Source of the DNA: Nomia melanderi
Lineage: Eukaryota > Arthropoda > Insecta > Hymenoptera > Halictidae
Length of the DNA: 64,000 nt
Assembly: GCF_051020985.1 (NCBI RefSeq)
Contig: NW_027475130.1
Coordinates: 11,736,001-11,800,000 of the forward strand
Direction of reading: 5' to 3'
Each line of letters opens with the position of its first letter. The stretch's first letter is position 1. The notes under the pieces were generated by a model that saw only the letters and a list, made by a program, of their open reading frames with translations, searched no databases and was not told the DNA's origin. The position numbers and the translations under genes are program-made. Shown here one piece after another: positions 36,927 to 50,739 of the stretch.

Positions 36927-38439
36927 TAGCACCCGAGATATCACCAGATATATATTGGATTTTTCCCTGACACTGAGTGTCCGACCCCATGAGACGGTGG
37001 TTTTCTCGGCCCCTGGTGGTCCGAGGTCGTTCCCGCTGCACAGAATCATGCGCCAGGGTTTCCTGCAGACAATGCACTTTGATTTATTGCGTTATCTCTA
37101 ATAGCACCCGAGATATCATCAGATACATCCTGGGTATTTACATGACCTTGGGTGTCCGGCGCCATGTGTCGGTGGTTTTCTCGGCCCCTGGTGGTCCGAG
37201 GTCGTTCCCGCTGCACAGCTTCATGCGTCTGGGCTTCCTGCAGACAATGCACTTTGATTTATTGCGCTATCTCTAATAGCACCCGAGATATCACCAGATA
37301 TATATTGGATTTTCCCCTGACCCTGAGAGTCTGGCCCCATGAGACGGTGGTTTTCTCGGCCCCTGGTGTTCCGAGGTCGTTCCCGCTGCACAGATGCATG
37401 CGCCAGGGTCTCCTGCAGATAATTCACTTTGGTTTATTGCGCTCTCTCTAATAGCACCCGAGATATCACCAGATATATATTGGATTTTTCCCTGACCCTG
37501 AGAGTCCGGCCCCATGAGACGGTGGTTTTCTCGGCCCCTGGTGGTCCGAGGTCGTTGCCGCTGCAGAGATTCATGCGCCAGGACCTCCTGCAGATAATTC
37601 ACTTTGGTTTGATGCGCTATCTCTAACAGCACCCCAGATATCACCAGATATATATTGGATTTTCCCCTGACCCTGACAGTCCGGCCGCATGAGACGCTGA
37701 TTTTCTCGGCCCCTGGAGGTCCGAGGTCGTGTCCGCTGCACAGAATCATGCGCCAGGGCTTCCTGCAGAGAATGCACTTTGATTTATTGCGCTATCTCTA
37801 ATAGCACCCGAGATATCACCAGATGTATATTGGATTTTTCCCCGACCGTGAGTGTCCGGCCCCATGAGACGGTGGTTTTCTCGGCCCCTGGTGGTCCGAG
37901 GTCGTTGCCGCTGCACAGATTCATGCGCCAAGGCCTCCTACAGACAATGCACGTTGATTTATTGCACTATCTCTAATAGCACCCGAGATATCACCAGATA
38001 TATATAGGATTTTTCCCTGACCCTGAGAGTCCGGCCCCATAAGACGGTGGTTTTCTCGGCCCCTGGTGGTCCGAGGTCGTTGCCGCTGCACAGATTCATG
38101 CGCCAGGTCCTCCTGCAGACAATTCACTTTGGTTTATTGTGCTATCTCTAATAGCACCCGACATATCACCAGCTATATATTGGACTTTATCCGACCCTGA
38201 GTGTCCGGCCCCATGAGATGGTGGTTTTCTCGGCCCCTGGTGATCCGAGGACGTACCCGCTACACAGATTCATGCGCCAGGGCCTCCTACAGACAATTCT
38301 CTTTGATTTATTGCGCTATCTGTAATAGCACCCGAAATATCACCGGATATATATTGGATTTCTCCCAGACCCTGAGTGTCCGGCCCCATGAGACGGTGGT
38401 TGTCTCGGCCCCTGGTGGTCCGAGGTCGTTCCCGCTGCA
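36927..38439 (+). repeat. Copy of 28357-29869
   Basis: Follows 28357-29869 at an offset of 8570 bp, carrying the hybrid monomer at 37102 and the class 4 monomer at 38152. With the preceding feature it shows that this part of the array was built by joining a piece of the 22-mer to a piece of the 13-mer. Changes include 'cccgaaatatc' near 38335. Confidence 0.88.
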
Positions 38440-39199
38440 TTGATTCATGCGCCAGGGCCTCCTACAGACAATGCACTTTGATTTATTGCGCTATCTGTAA
38501 TAGCACCCGAGATATCACCAGATATTTATTGGATTTTTCACTGACCCTGAGCGTCCGGCCCCATGAGACGGTCGTTTTCTCGGCCCCTGGTGGTCCGAGG
38601 TCATTCCCGCTGCACAGGTTCATGCGCCAGGGTCTCCTACAGACAACGCACTTTGATTTATTGCGCTATCTGTAATAGCACCCGAGATATCACCAGATAT
38701 ATATTGGATTTTTCACTGACCCTGAGAGTACTTCCCCATGAGACGGTGGTTTTCTCGGCCCCTGGTGTTCCGAGGTCGTTCCGCTGCACAGCTTCATGCG
38801 CCAGGGCCTCCTACAGACAAGGCACTTTGATTTATTGCGCTATCTCAAATAGCACCCGAGATATCACCAGATATATATTGGATTTTCCCCTGACCCTGAG
38901 TGTCCGGCCCCATGAGACTGTGGTTTTCTCGGCCCCTGGTGGTCCGAGGTCGTTCCCGTTGCAGAGATTCATGCGCCAGGGCCTCCTGCAGATAATTCAC
39001 TTTGATTTATTGCGCTATCTGTAATAGCAGCCGAGATATCACCAGATATATATTGGATTTTTCACTGACCCTGAGTGTCCGGGCCCATGAGACGGTCGTT
39101 TTCTCGGCCCCTGGTGGTCCGAGGTCGTTTCCGCTGCACAGATTCATGCGCCAGGGCCTCCTACAGACAATGCACTTTGATTTATTGCGCTATCTGTAA

Positions 39200-39373
39200 T
39201 AGCAGCCGAGATATCACCAGATATATATTGGATTTTTCCCTGACCCTGACTGTCCGGCCCCATGAGAAGGTGGTTGTCTCGCCCCTGGTGGTCCGAGGTC
39301 GTTCCCGCAGCACAGATTCATGCGCCAGGGACTCCTACAGGTAATGCACTTTGATTTATTGCGCTATCTGTAA
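39200..39373 (+). repeat. Indel class 7: 174-bp monomer
   Basis: One G is missing in 'ggttgtctcgcccctggtgg', and the monomer has 'catgagaaggtgg'. Members start at 39200, 43572 and 44969. The deletion removes one base of the left arm of the dyad found in most monomers. Confidence 0.9.
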
Positions 39374-39548
39374 TAGCAGCCGAGATATCACCAGATATAT
39401 ATTGGATTTTACCCTGACCCTGAGTGTCCGGCCCCATGTGACGGTCGTTGTATCGGCAGCTGGAGGTCTGAGGACGTTCCCGCTGCACAGATTCATGCGC
39501 CAGGGCCTCCTACAGACAATGCACTTTGATTTATTGCGCTATCTGTAA

Positions 39549-39723
39549 TAGCACCCGAGATATCAGCAGATATATATTGGATTTTTCACTGACCCTGAGT
39601 GTCCGGCCCCATGAGACGGTCGTTTTCTCGGCCCCTGGTGGTCCGAGGTCGTTCCCGCTGCACAGATTCATGCGCCAGGGCCTCCTGCAGATAATTCACT
39701 TTGGTTTATTGCGCTATCTCTAA
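39549..39723 (+). repeat. Representative monomer, 3'-type B
   Basis: This monomer carries the alternative 3' end: g139, t144, t148, g156 and c172 ('ctgcagataattcac', then 'ctctaa'). These five substitutions usually occur together, so they form a haplotype. Type B creates a PstI site (CTGCAG) that most type A monomers lack. Mixed ends also occur, for example in the monomer starting 18389, which has g139 but c144 and g148, and look like recombinants. Confidence 0.9.
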
Positions 39724-42521
39724 TAGCACCCGAGATATCACCAGATATATATTGGATTTTTCCCTGACACTGAGTGTCCGACCCCATGAGACGGTGGTTT
39801 TCTCGGCCCCTGGTGGTCCGAGGTCGTTCCCGCTGCACAGAATCATGCGCCAGGGTTTCCTGCAGACAATGCACTTTGATTCATTGCGCTATCTCTAATA
39901 GCACCCGAGATATCATCAGATACATCCTGGGTATTTACATGACCTTGGGTGTCCGGCGCCATGTGTCGGTGGTTTTCTCGCCCCCTGGTGGTCCGAGGTC
40001 GTTCCCGCTGCACAGCTTCATGCGTCTGGGCTTCCTGCAGACAATGCACTTTGATTTATTGCGCTGTCTGTAATAGCACCCGAGATATCACCAGATATAT
40101 ATTGGATTTTTCACTGACCCTGAGAGTCCTTCCCCATGAGACGGTGGTTTTCTCGGCCCCTGGTGTTCCGAGGTCGTTCCGCTGCACAGCTTCATGCGCC
40201 AGGGCCTCTTACAGACAAGGCACTTTGATTTATTGCGCTATCTCAAATAGCAACCGAGATATCACCAGATATATATTGGATTTTCCCCTGACCCTGAGTA
40301 TCCGGCCCCATGAGACTGTGGTTTTCTCGGCCCCTGGTGGTCCGAGGTCGTTCCCGTTGCAGAGATACATGCGCCAGGGCCTCCTACAGACAATGCACTT
40401 TGATTTCTTGCGCTATCTGTAATAGCACCCGAGATATCACCAGATATATATTGGATTTTCCCCTGACCGTGAGTGTCCGGCCCCATGAGACTGTGGTTTT
40501 CTCGGCCCCTGGTCGTCCGAGGTCGTTCCCGCTGCACAGATTCATGCGCCAGGGCCTCCTACAGACAATGCACTTTGATTTATTGCGCTGTCTGTAATAG
40601 CACCCGAGATATCACCAGATATATATTGGATTTTCCCCTGACCGTGAGTGTCCGGCCCCATGAGACTGTGGTTTTCTCGGCCCCTGGTCGTCCGAGGTCG
40701 TTCCCGCTGCACAGATTCATGCGCCAGGGCCTCCTACAGACAATGCACTTTGATTTATTGCGCTATCTGTAATAGCACCCGAGATATCACCAGATCTATA
40801 CTGAATTTTCCCCTGACCCTGAGTGTCCGGCCCCATGAGACGGTGGTTTTCTCGGCCCCTGGTGTTCCGAGGTCGTTCCCGCTGCACAGATTCATGCGCC
40901 AGGGCCTCCTACAGAGAATGAACTTTGATTTATTGCGCTATCTGTAATAGCACCCGAGATATCAGCAGATATATATTGGATTTTTCACTGACCCTGAGTG
41001 TCCGGCCCCATGAGGCGGTCGTTTTCTCGGCCCTTGGTGGTCCGAGGTCGTTCCCGCTGCACAGATTCATGCGCCAGGGCCTCCTGCAGATAATTCACTT
41101 TGGTTTATTGCGCTATCTGTAATAGCACCCGAGATATCACCAGATATATATTGGATTTTACCCTGACCCTGAGTGTCCGGCCCCATGAGACTGTGGTTTT
41201 TTCGGCCCCTGGTGGTCCGAGGTCGTTCCCGCTGCACTGATTCATGCGCCAGGGCCTCCTACAGACAATGCACTTTGATTTATTGCGCTATCTGTAATAG
41301 CACCCGAGATATCAGCAGATATATATTGGATTTTTCACTGACCCTGAGAGTCCGGCCCCATGAGACGGTGGTTTTCTCGGCCCCTGGTGGTCCGAGGTCG
41401 TTGCCGCTGCAGAGATTCATGCGCCAGGACCTCCTGCAGATAATTCACTTTGGTTTGATGCGCTATCTCTAACAGCACCCCAGATATCACCAGATATATA
41501 TTGGATTTTCCCCTGACCCTGACAGTCCGGCCGCATGAGACGCTGATTTTCTCGGCCCCTGGAGGTCCGAGGTCGTTTCCGCTGCACAGAATCATGCGAC
41601 AGGGCTTCCTGCAGACAATGCACTTTGATTTATTGCGCTATCTCTAATAGCATCCAAGATATCACCAGATATATATTGGATTTTTCCCCGACCGTGAGTG
41701 TCCGGCCCCATGAGACGGTGGTTTTCTCGGCCCCTGGTGGTCCGAGGTCCTTCCCGTTGCACAGATTCATGCGCCAGGGCCTCCTGCAGATAATTCACTT
41801 TGGTTTGATGCGCTATCTCTAACAGCACCCCAGATATCACCAGATATATATTGGATTTTCCCCTGACCCTGACAGTCCGGCCGCATGAGACGCTGATTTT
41901 CTCGGCCCCTGGAGGTCCGAGGTCGTTTCCGCTGCACAGAATCATGCGACAGGGCTTCCTGCAGACAATTCACTTTGGTTTATTGTGCTATCTCTAATAG
42001 CACCCGACATATCACCAGCTATATATTGGACTTTATCCGACCCTGAGTGTCCGGCCCCATGAGATGGTGGTTTTCTTGGCCCCTGGTGATCCGAGGACGT
42101 ACCCGCTACACAGATTCATGCGCCAGGGCCTCCTACAGACAATTCTCTTTGATTTATTGCGCTATCTGTAATAGCACCCGAGATATCACCAGATATATAT
42201 TGGATTTCTCCCAGACCCTGAGTGTCCGGCCCCATGAGACGGTGGTTGTCTCGGCCCCTGGTGGTCCGAGGTCGTTCCCGCTGCACAGATTCATGCGCCA
42301 GGGCCTCCTACAGACAAGGCACTTTGATTTATTGCGCTATCTCAAATAGCACCCGAGATATCACCAGATATATATTGGATTTTCCCCTGACCCTGAGTGT
42401 CCGGCCCCATGAGACTGTGGTTTTCTCGGCCCCTGGTGGTCCGAGGACGTTCCCGCTGCACAGATTCATGCGCCAGGGCCTCCTACAGACAATGCACTTT
42501 GATTTATTGCGCTATCTGTAA

Positions 42522-43115
42522 TAGCACCCGAGATATCAGCAGATATATATTGGATTTTTCACTGACCCTGAGTGTCCGGCCCCATGAGACGGTCGTTTTC
42601 TCGGCCCCTGGTGGTCCGAGGTCGTTCCCGCTGCACAGATTCATGCGCCAGGGCCTCCTGCAGATAATTCACTTTGGTTTATTGCGCTATCTCTAATAGC
42701 ACCCGAGATATCACCAGATATATATTGGATTTTTCCCTGACACTGAGTGTCCGACCCCATGAGACGGTGGTTTTCTCGGCCCCTGGTGGTCCGAGGTCGT
42801 TCCCGCTGCACAGAATCATGCGCCAGGGTTTCCTGCAGACAATGCACTTTGATTTATTGCGCTATCTCTAATAGCACCCGAGATATCATCAGATACATCC
42901 TGGGTATTTACATGACCTTGGGTGTCCGGCGCCATGTGTCGGTGGTTTTCTCGCCCCCTGGTGGTCCGAGGTCGTTCCCGCTGCACAGCTTCATGCGTCT
43001 GGGCTTCCTGCAGACAATGCACTTTGATTTATTGCGCTGTCTGTAATAGCACCCGAGATATCACCAGATATATATTGGATTTTTCACTGACCCTGAGAGT
43101 CCTTCCCCATGAGAC
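42522..43115 (+). repeat. Internal repeat of the 33-mer
   Basis: Copies 39549-40142 at an offset of 2973 bp (17 monomers less two bases). It includes the hybrid monomer at 42872 and the left part of a class 5 monomer, then switches at 43116 to a monomer with 'gactgtggttttcgcgg'. So the 33-mer is itself composite. Confidence 0.88.
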
Positions 43116-43799
43116 TGTGGTTTTCGCGGCCCCTGGTGGTCCGAGGTCGTTCCCGCTGCACAGATTCATGCGCCAGGGCCTCCTACAGACAATGCACTTT
43201 GATTTATTGCGCTATCTGCAATAGCACCCGAGATATCACCAGATATATATTGGATTTTACCCTGACCCTGAGTGTCCGGCCCCATGAGACGGTCGTTTTC
43301 TCGGCCCCTGGTGGTCCGAGGTCGTTCCCGCTGCACAGATTCATGCGCCAGGGCCTCCTGCAGATAATTCACTTTGGTTTATTGCGCTATCTCTAATAGC
43401 ACCCGAGATATCACCACATATATATTGGATTTTTCACTGACCCTGAGTATCCGGCCCCATGAGACTGCGGTTTTCTCGGCCCCTGGTGGTCCGAGGTCGT
43501 TCCCGCTGCACAGATTCATGCGCCAGGGCCTCCTACAGACAATGCACTTTGATTTATTGCGCTATCTGTAATAGCACCCGAGATATCACCAGATATATAT
43601 TGGATTTTTCCCTGACCCTGAGTGTCCGGCCCCATGAGAAGGTGGTTGTCTCGCCCCTGGTGGTCCGAGGTCGTTCCCGCTGCACAGATTCATGCGCCAG
43701 GGCCTCCTACAGACAATGCACTTTGATTTATTGCGGTATCTGTAATAGCACCCGAGATATCACCAGATATATATTGGATTTTCCCCTGACCCTGAGTAT

Positions 43800-46700
43800 C
43801 CGGCCCCATAAGACGGTGGTTTTCTCGGCCCCTGGTGGTCCGAGGTCGTTGCCGCTGCACAGATTCATGCGCCAGGTCCTCCTGCAGACAATTCACTTTG
43901 GTTTATTGTGCTATCTCTAATAGCACCCGACATATCACCAGCTATATATTGGACTTTATCCGACCCTGAGTGTCCGGCCCCATGAGATGGTGGTTTTCTC
44001 GGCCCCTGGTGATCCGAGGACGTACCCGCTACACAGATTCATGCGCCAGGGCCTCCTACAGACAATTCTCTTTGATTTATTGCGCTATCTGTAATAGCAC
44101 CCGAAATATCACCGGATATATATTGGATTTCTCCCAGACCCTGAGTGTCCGGCCCCATGAGACGGTGGTTGTCTCGGCCCCTGGTGGTCCGAGGTCGTTC
44201 CCGCTGCATTGATTCATGCGCCAGGGCCTCCTACAGACAATGCACTTTGATTTATTGCGCTATCTGTAATAGCACCCGAGATATCACCAGATATTTATTG
44301 GATTTTTCACTGACCCTGAGCGTCCGGCCCCATGAGACGGTCGTTTTCTCGGCCCCTGGTGGTCCGAGGTCATTCCCGCTGCACAGGTTCATGCGCCAGG
44401 GTCTCCTACAGACAACGCACTTTGATTTATTGCGCTATCTGTAATAGCACCCGAGATATCACCAGATATATATTGGATTTTTCACTGACCCTGCGAGTAC
44501 TTCCCCATGAGACGGTGGTTTTCTCGGCCCCTGGTGTTCCGAGGTCGTTCCGCTGCACAGCTTCATGCGCCAGGGCCTCCTACAGACAAGGCACTTTGAT
44601 TTATTGCGCTATCTCAAATAGCACCCGAGATATCACCAGATATATATTGGATTTTCCCCTGACCCTGAGTGTCCGGCCCCATGAGACTGTGGTTTTCTCG
44701 GCCCCTGGTGGTCCGAGGTCGTTCCCGTTGCAGAGATTCATGCGCCAGGGCCTCCTGCAGATAATTCACTTTGATTTATTGCGCTATCTGTAATAGCAGC
44801 CGAGATATCACCAGATATATATTGGATTTTTCACTGACCCTGAGTGTCCGGGCCCATGAGACGGTCGTTTTCTCGGCCCCTGGTGGTCCGAGGTCGTTTC
44901 CGCTGCACAGATTCATGCGCCAGGGCCTCCTACAGACAATGCACTTTGATTTATTGCGCTATCTGTAATAGCAGCCGAGATATCACCAGATATATATTGG
45001 ATTTTTCCCTGACCCTGACTGTCCGGCCCCATGAGAAGGTGGTTGTCTCGCCCCTGGTGGTCCGAGGTCGTTCCCGCAGCACAGATTCATGCGCCAGGGA
45101 CTCCTACAGGTAATGCACTTTGATTTATTGCGCTATCTGTAATAGCAGCCGAGATATCACCAGATATATATTGGATTTTACCCTGACCCTGAGTGTCCGG
45201 CCCCATGTGACGGTCGTTGTCTCGGCAGCTGGAGGTCTGAGGACCTTCCCGCTGCACAGATTCATGCGCCAGGGCCTCCTACAGACAATGCACTTTGATT
45301 TATTGCGCTATCTGTAATAGCACCCGAGATATCATCAGATATATATTGGATTTTTCACTGACCCTGAGTGTCCGGCCCCATGAGACGGTCGTTTTCTCGG
45401 CCCCTGGTGGTCCGAGGTCGTTCCCGCTGCACAGATTCATGCGCCAGGGCCTCCTGCAGATAATTCACTTTGGTTTATTGCGCTATCTCTAATAGCACCC
45501 GAGATATCACCAGATATATATTGGATTTTTCCCTGACACTGAGTGTCCGACCCCATGAGACGGTGGTTTTCTCGGCCGCTGGTGGTCCGAGGTCGTTCCC
45601 GCTGCACAGAATCATGCGCCAGGGTTTCCTGCAGACAATGCACTTTGATTTATTGCGCTATCTCTAATAGCACCCGAGATATCATCAGATACATCCTGGG
45701 TATTTACATGACCTTGGGTGTCCGGCGCCATGTGTCGGTGGTTTTCTCGCCCCCTGGTGGTCCGAGGTCGTTCCCGCTGCACAGCTTCATGCGTCTGGGC
45801 TTCCTGCAGACAATGCACTTTGATTTATTGCGCTGTCTGTAATAGCACCCGAGATATCACCAGATATATATTGGATTTTTCACTGACCCTGAGAGTCCTT
45901 CCCCATGAGACGGTGGTTTTCTCGGCCCCTGGTGTTCCGAGGTCGTTCCGCTGCACAGCTTCATGCGCCAGGGCCTCTTACAGACAAGGCACTTTGATTT
46001 ATTGCGCTATCTCAAATAGCAACCGAGATATCACCAGATATATATTGGATTTTCCCCTGACCCTGAGTATCCGGCCCCATGAGACTGTGGTTTTCTCGGC
46101 CCCTGGTGGTCCGAGGTCGTTCCCGTTGCAGAGATACATGCGCCAGGGCCTCCTACAGACAATGCACTTTGATTTCTTGCGCTATCTGTAATAGCACCCG
46201 AGATATCACCAGATATATATTGGATTTTCCCCTGACCGTGAGTGTCCGGCCCCATGAGACTGTGGTTTTCTCGGCCCCTGGTCGTCCGAGGTCGTTCCCG
46301 CTGCACAGATTCATGCGCCAGGGCCTCCTACAGACAATGCACTTTGATTTATTGCGCTGTCTGTAATAGCACCCGAGATATCACCAGATATATATTGGAT
46401 TTTCCCCTGACCGTGAGTGTCCGGCCCCATGAGACTGTGGTTTTCTCGGCCCCTGGTCGTCCGAGGTCGTTCCCGCTGCACAGATTCATGCGCCAGGGCC
46501 TCCTACAGACAATGCACTTTGATTTATTGCGCTATCTGTAATAGCACCCGAGATATCACCAGTTCTATACTGAATTTTCCCCTGACCCTGAGTGTCCGGC
46601 CCCATGAGACGGTGGTTTTCTCGGCCCCTGGTGTTCCGAGGTCGTTCCCGCTGCACAGATTCATGCGCCAGGGCCTCCTACAGAGAATGAACTTTGATTT

Positions 46701-48086
46701 ATTGCGCTATCTGTAATAGCACCCGAGATATCAGCAGATATATATTGGATTTTTCACTGACCCTGAGTGTCCGGCCCCATGAGGCGGTCGTTTTCTCGGC
46801 CCTTGGTGGTCCGAGGTCGTTCCCGCTGCACAGATTCATGCGCCAGGGCCTCCTGCAGATAATTCACTTTGGTTTATTGCGCTATCTGTAATAGCACCCG
46901 AGATATCACCAGATATATATTGGATTTTACCCTGACCCTGAGTGTCCGGCCCCATGAGACTGTGGTTTTTTCGGCCCCTGGTGGTCCGAGGTCGTTCCCG
47001 CTGCACTGATTCATGCGCCAGGGCCTCCTACAGACAATGCACTTTGATTTATTGCGCTATCTGTAATAGCACCCGAGATATCAGCAGATATATATTGGAT
47101 TTTTCACTGACCCTGAGAGTCCGGCCCCATGAGACGGTGGTTTTCTCGGCCCCTGGTGGTCCGAGGTCGTTGCCGCTGCAGAGATTCATGCGCCAGGACC
47201 TCCTGCAGATAATTCACTTTGGTTTGATGCGCTATCTCTAACAGCACCCCAGATATCACCAGATATATATTGGATTTTCCCCTGACCCTGACAGTCCGGC
47301 CGCATGAGACGCTGATTTTCTCGGCCCCTGGAGGTCCGAGGTCGTTTCCGCTGCACAGAATCATGCGACAGGGCTTCCTGCAGACAATGCACTTTGATTT
47401 ATTGCGCTATCTCTAATAGCACCCGAGATATCACCAGATGTATATTGGATTTTTCCCCGACCGTGAGTGTCCGGCCCCATGAGACGGTGGTTTTCTCGGC
47501 CCCTGGTGGTCCGAGGTCGTTGCCGCTGCAGAGATTCATGCGCCAGGACCTCCTGCAGATAATTCACTTTGGTTTGATGCGCTATCTCTAACAGCACCCC
47601 AGATATCACCAGATATATATTGGATTTTCCCCTGACCCTGACAGTCCGGCCGCATGAGACGCTGATTTTCTCGGCCCCTGGAGGTCCGAGGTCGTTTCCG
47701 CTGCACAGAATCATGCGACAGGGCTTCCTGCAGACAATTCACTTTGGTTTATTGTGCTATCTCTAATAGCACCCGACATATCACCAGCTATATATTGGAC
47801 TTTATCCGACCCTGAGTGTCCGGCCCCATGAGATGGTGGTTTTCTTGGCCCCTGGTGATCCGAGGACGTACCCGCTACACAGATTCATGCGCCAGGGCCT
47901 CCTACAGACAATTCTCTTTGATTTATTGCGCTATCTGTAATAGCACCCGAGATATCACCAGATATATATTGGATTTCTCCCAGACCCTGAGTGTCCGGCC
48001 CCATGAGACGGTGGTTGTCTCGGCCCCTGGTGGTCCGAGGTCGTTCCCGCTGCACAGATTCATGCGCCAGGGCCTCCTACAGACAA
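43800..48086 (+). repeat. 33-mer HOR, copy 2 (4287 bp matched)
   Basis: Matches 38031-42317 with all its deletions in the same places. Among the differences I saw: 'ctgcgagtac' for 'ctgagagtac', 'gttgtctcgg' for 'gttgtatcgg', 'aggacctt' for 'aggacgtt', 'cagttctat' for 'cagatctat', and a small cluster near 47417-47560. That is roughly 15-20 changes in 4.29 kb. The match ends at 48086, and nine to ten monomers of copy 1 have no counterpart. Confidence 0.95.
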
Positions 48087-50565
48087 TGCACTTTGATTTA
48101 TTGCGCTATCTGTAATAGCACCCGAGATATCACCAGATATTTATTGGATTTTTCACTGACCCTGAGCGTCCGGCCCCATGAGACGGTCGTTTTCTCGGCC
48201 CCTGGTGGTCCGAGGTCATTCCCGCTGCACAGTTTCATGCGCCAGGGTCTCCTACAGACAACGCACTTTGATTTATTGCGCTATCTCTAATAGCACCCGA
48301 GATATCACCAGATATATATTGGATTTTCCCCTGACCCTGTGTGTCCGGCCCCATGAGACTGTGGTTTTCTCGGCCCCTGGTGGTCCGAGGTCGTTCCCGC
48401 TGCACAGATTCATGCGTCAGGGCCTCCTGCAGACAATGCACTTTGATTTATCGCGCTATCTGTAATAGCACCCGAGATATGACCAGATATATATTGGATT
48501 TTACCCTAACCCTGAGTGTCCGGCCCCATGAGACGGTCGTTTTCTCGGCCCCTGGTGGTCCCAGGTCGTTCCCGCTGCACAGATTCATGCGCCAGGGCCT
48601 CCTACAGACAATGCACTTTGATTTATTGCGCTATCTGTAATAGCACCCGAGATATGACCAGATATATATTGGATTTTACCCTAACCCTGAGTGTCCGGCC
48701 CCATGTGACGGTCGTTGTCTCGGCAGCTGGAGGTCTGAGGACGTTCCCGCTGCACAGATTCATGCGCCAGGGCCTCCTACAGACAATGAACTTTGATTTA
48801 TTGCGCTATCTGTAATAGCACCCGAGATATCAGCAGATATATATTGGATTTTTCAGTGACCCTGAGTGTCCGGCCCCATGAGACGGTCGTTTTCTCGGCC
48901 CCTGGTGGTCCGAGGTCGTTCCCGCTGCACAGATTCATGCGTCAGGGCCTCCTGCAGACAATGCACTTTGATTTATCGCGCTATCTCTAATGGTACCCGA
49001 TATATCACCAGATATATAATGGATTTTTCCCTGACCCTGAGTGTCCGGCCCCATGAGACTGTGGTTTTCTCGGCCCCTGGTGGTCCGAGGTCGTTCCCGT
49101 TGCACACATTCATGCGCCAGGGCCTCCTGCAGATAATTCACTTTGGTTTATTGCGCTATCTCTAATAGCACCCGAGATATCACCCGATATATGTTGGATT
49201 TTCCCGTGACCCTGAGTGTCCGGCCCCATGAGACTGTTGTTTTCTCGGCCCCTGGTCGTTCGAGGTCGTTCCCGCTGCACAGATTCATGCGCCAGGGCCT
49301 TCTACTGACAATGCACTTTGATTTATTGCGCTATCTGTAATAGCACCCGAGATATCACCAGATATATATTGGATTTTACCCTGACCCTGAGTGTCCGGCC
49401 CCATGAGACGGTGGTTGTCTCGGCCCCTGGAGGTCCGAGGACGTTCCCGCTGCACAGATTCATGCGCCAGGGCCTCCTGCGGATAATTCACTTTGGTTTA
49501 TTGCGCTATCTCTAAAAGCACCCGAGATATCACCAGATATATACTGGATTTTCCCCTGACCCTGAGTGTCCGGCCCCATGAGACTGTGGCTTTCTCGGCC
49601 CCTGGTGGTCCGAGGTCGTTCCCGCTGCACAGATTCATGCGCCAGGGCCTCCTGCAGATAATTCACTTTGGTTTATTGCGCTATCTCTATTAGCACCCGA
49701 GATATCACCAGATATATATTGGATTTTTACTCGACCCTGAGAGTCCGGCCCCATGAGACGGTGGTTTTCTTGGCCCCTTGTGGTCAGAGGTCGCTCCCGC
49801 TGCACAGATTCATGCGCCAGGGCCTCCTACAGACAATGCAGTTTGGTTTATTGCGCTATCTCTAATAGCACCCGAGATATCACCAGATATATAGTGGATT
49901 TTCGCCAGACCCTGAGTGTCCGTCCCCATGAGACGGTGGTTTTCTCGGCCCCTGGTGGTCCGAGGTCGTTCCCGCTGCACAGATTCATGCGCCAGGACCT
50001 ACTACAGACTGTGTACTTTGATTTATTGTACTATCTGTAATAGCACCCGAGATATCACCAGATATATATTGGATTTTTCCCTAACCCTGAGTGTCCGGCC
50101 CCATGAGACTGTGGTTTTTTCGGCCCCTGGTGGTCCGAGGTCGTTCCCGCTGCACAGATTCATGCGCCAGGGCCTCCTACAGACAATGCAAATTGATTTA
50201 TTGCGCTATCTGTAATAGCACCCGAGATATCACCAGATATATATTGGATTTTACCCTGACCCTGAGTGTCCGGCCCCATGAGACGGTGGTTGTCTCGGCC
50301 CCTGGAGGTCCGAGGACGTTCCCGCTGCACAGATTCATGCGCCAGGGCCTCCTGCAGTTAATTCACTTTGGTTTATTGCGCTATCTATAATAGCACCCGA
50401 AATATCACCAGATATATGCTGGATTTTCACATGACCTTGAGTGACGGATTCCGAATATCTGTAATTTTCTCGGTCCCTGGTGGTTCGAGGTCGTTCCTGC
50501 TGCACAGACTCATTCGCCTGTGCCTCCTACAGACAATGCACTTTGATTTATCGCGCTATCTGTAA

Positions 50566-50739
50566 TAGCACCCGAGATATCACCAGATATATATTGGATT
50601 TTTCCCCGACCCTGAGTCTCCGCCCCATGTGTCGGTGGTTTTCTCGGCCCCTGGTGGTCCGAGGTCGATCCCGCTGCACAGATTCATGCGCTAGGCCCTC
50701 CTACAGATAAGACACTTTGATTTATTGCGCTATCTGTAA
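50566..50739 (+). repeat. Indel class 8: 174-bp monomer
   Basis: One base is missing in 'gagtctccgccccatgtg'. The monomer also has 'catgtgtcggtgg' and 'atgcgctaggccctcc', and its right neighbour has 'gagatatcgccag'. Members start at 50566, 56865, 59314 and 63163, all in domain V. Confidence 0.92.

Larger units (their letters stand above)
38031..43799 (+). repeat. 33-mer HOR, copy 1 (5769 bp)
   Basis: Thirty-three monomers with six one-base deletions give a 5769-bp unit. The first 4287 bp (38031-42317) recur at a constant 5769-bp offset. Internally it contains its own repeats: 39549-40142 recurs at 42522-43115, and the 'cagcaccccag' monomer at 41473 recurs at 41823. Confidence 0.95.
16639..48290 (+). 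repeat. Domain IV: long HORs (13-, 22-, 33-mers)
   Basis: The largest domain, made of long nested HORs. Four deletion classes are private to it. 'cagctatatattggac...' starts at 18739, 22586, 29582, 31855, 38152, 41998, 43921 and 47767. The 'ttccgctgcac' class starts at 19263, 23110, 25033, 29931, 32029, 38676, 40074, 44445 and 45843. 'cggcccattagacgg' starts at 20662, 24509 and 36753. 'gtctcgcccctgg' starts at 39200, 43572 and 44969. All are 174 bp. Confidence 0.9.

Noticed and set aside
50482..50492. Pol III B-box-like 'ggttcgaggtc'
   Set aside because: Two mismatches at the end of the box, no A box or terminator at the right spacing, and most monomers have 'ggtccgaggtc' instead.
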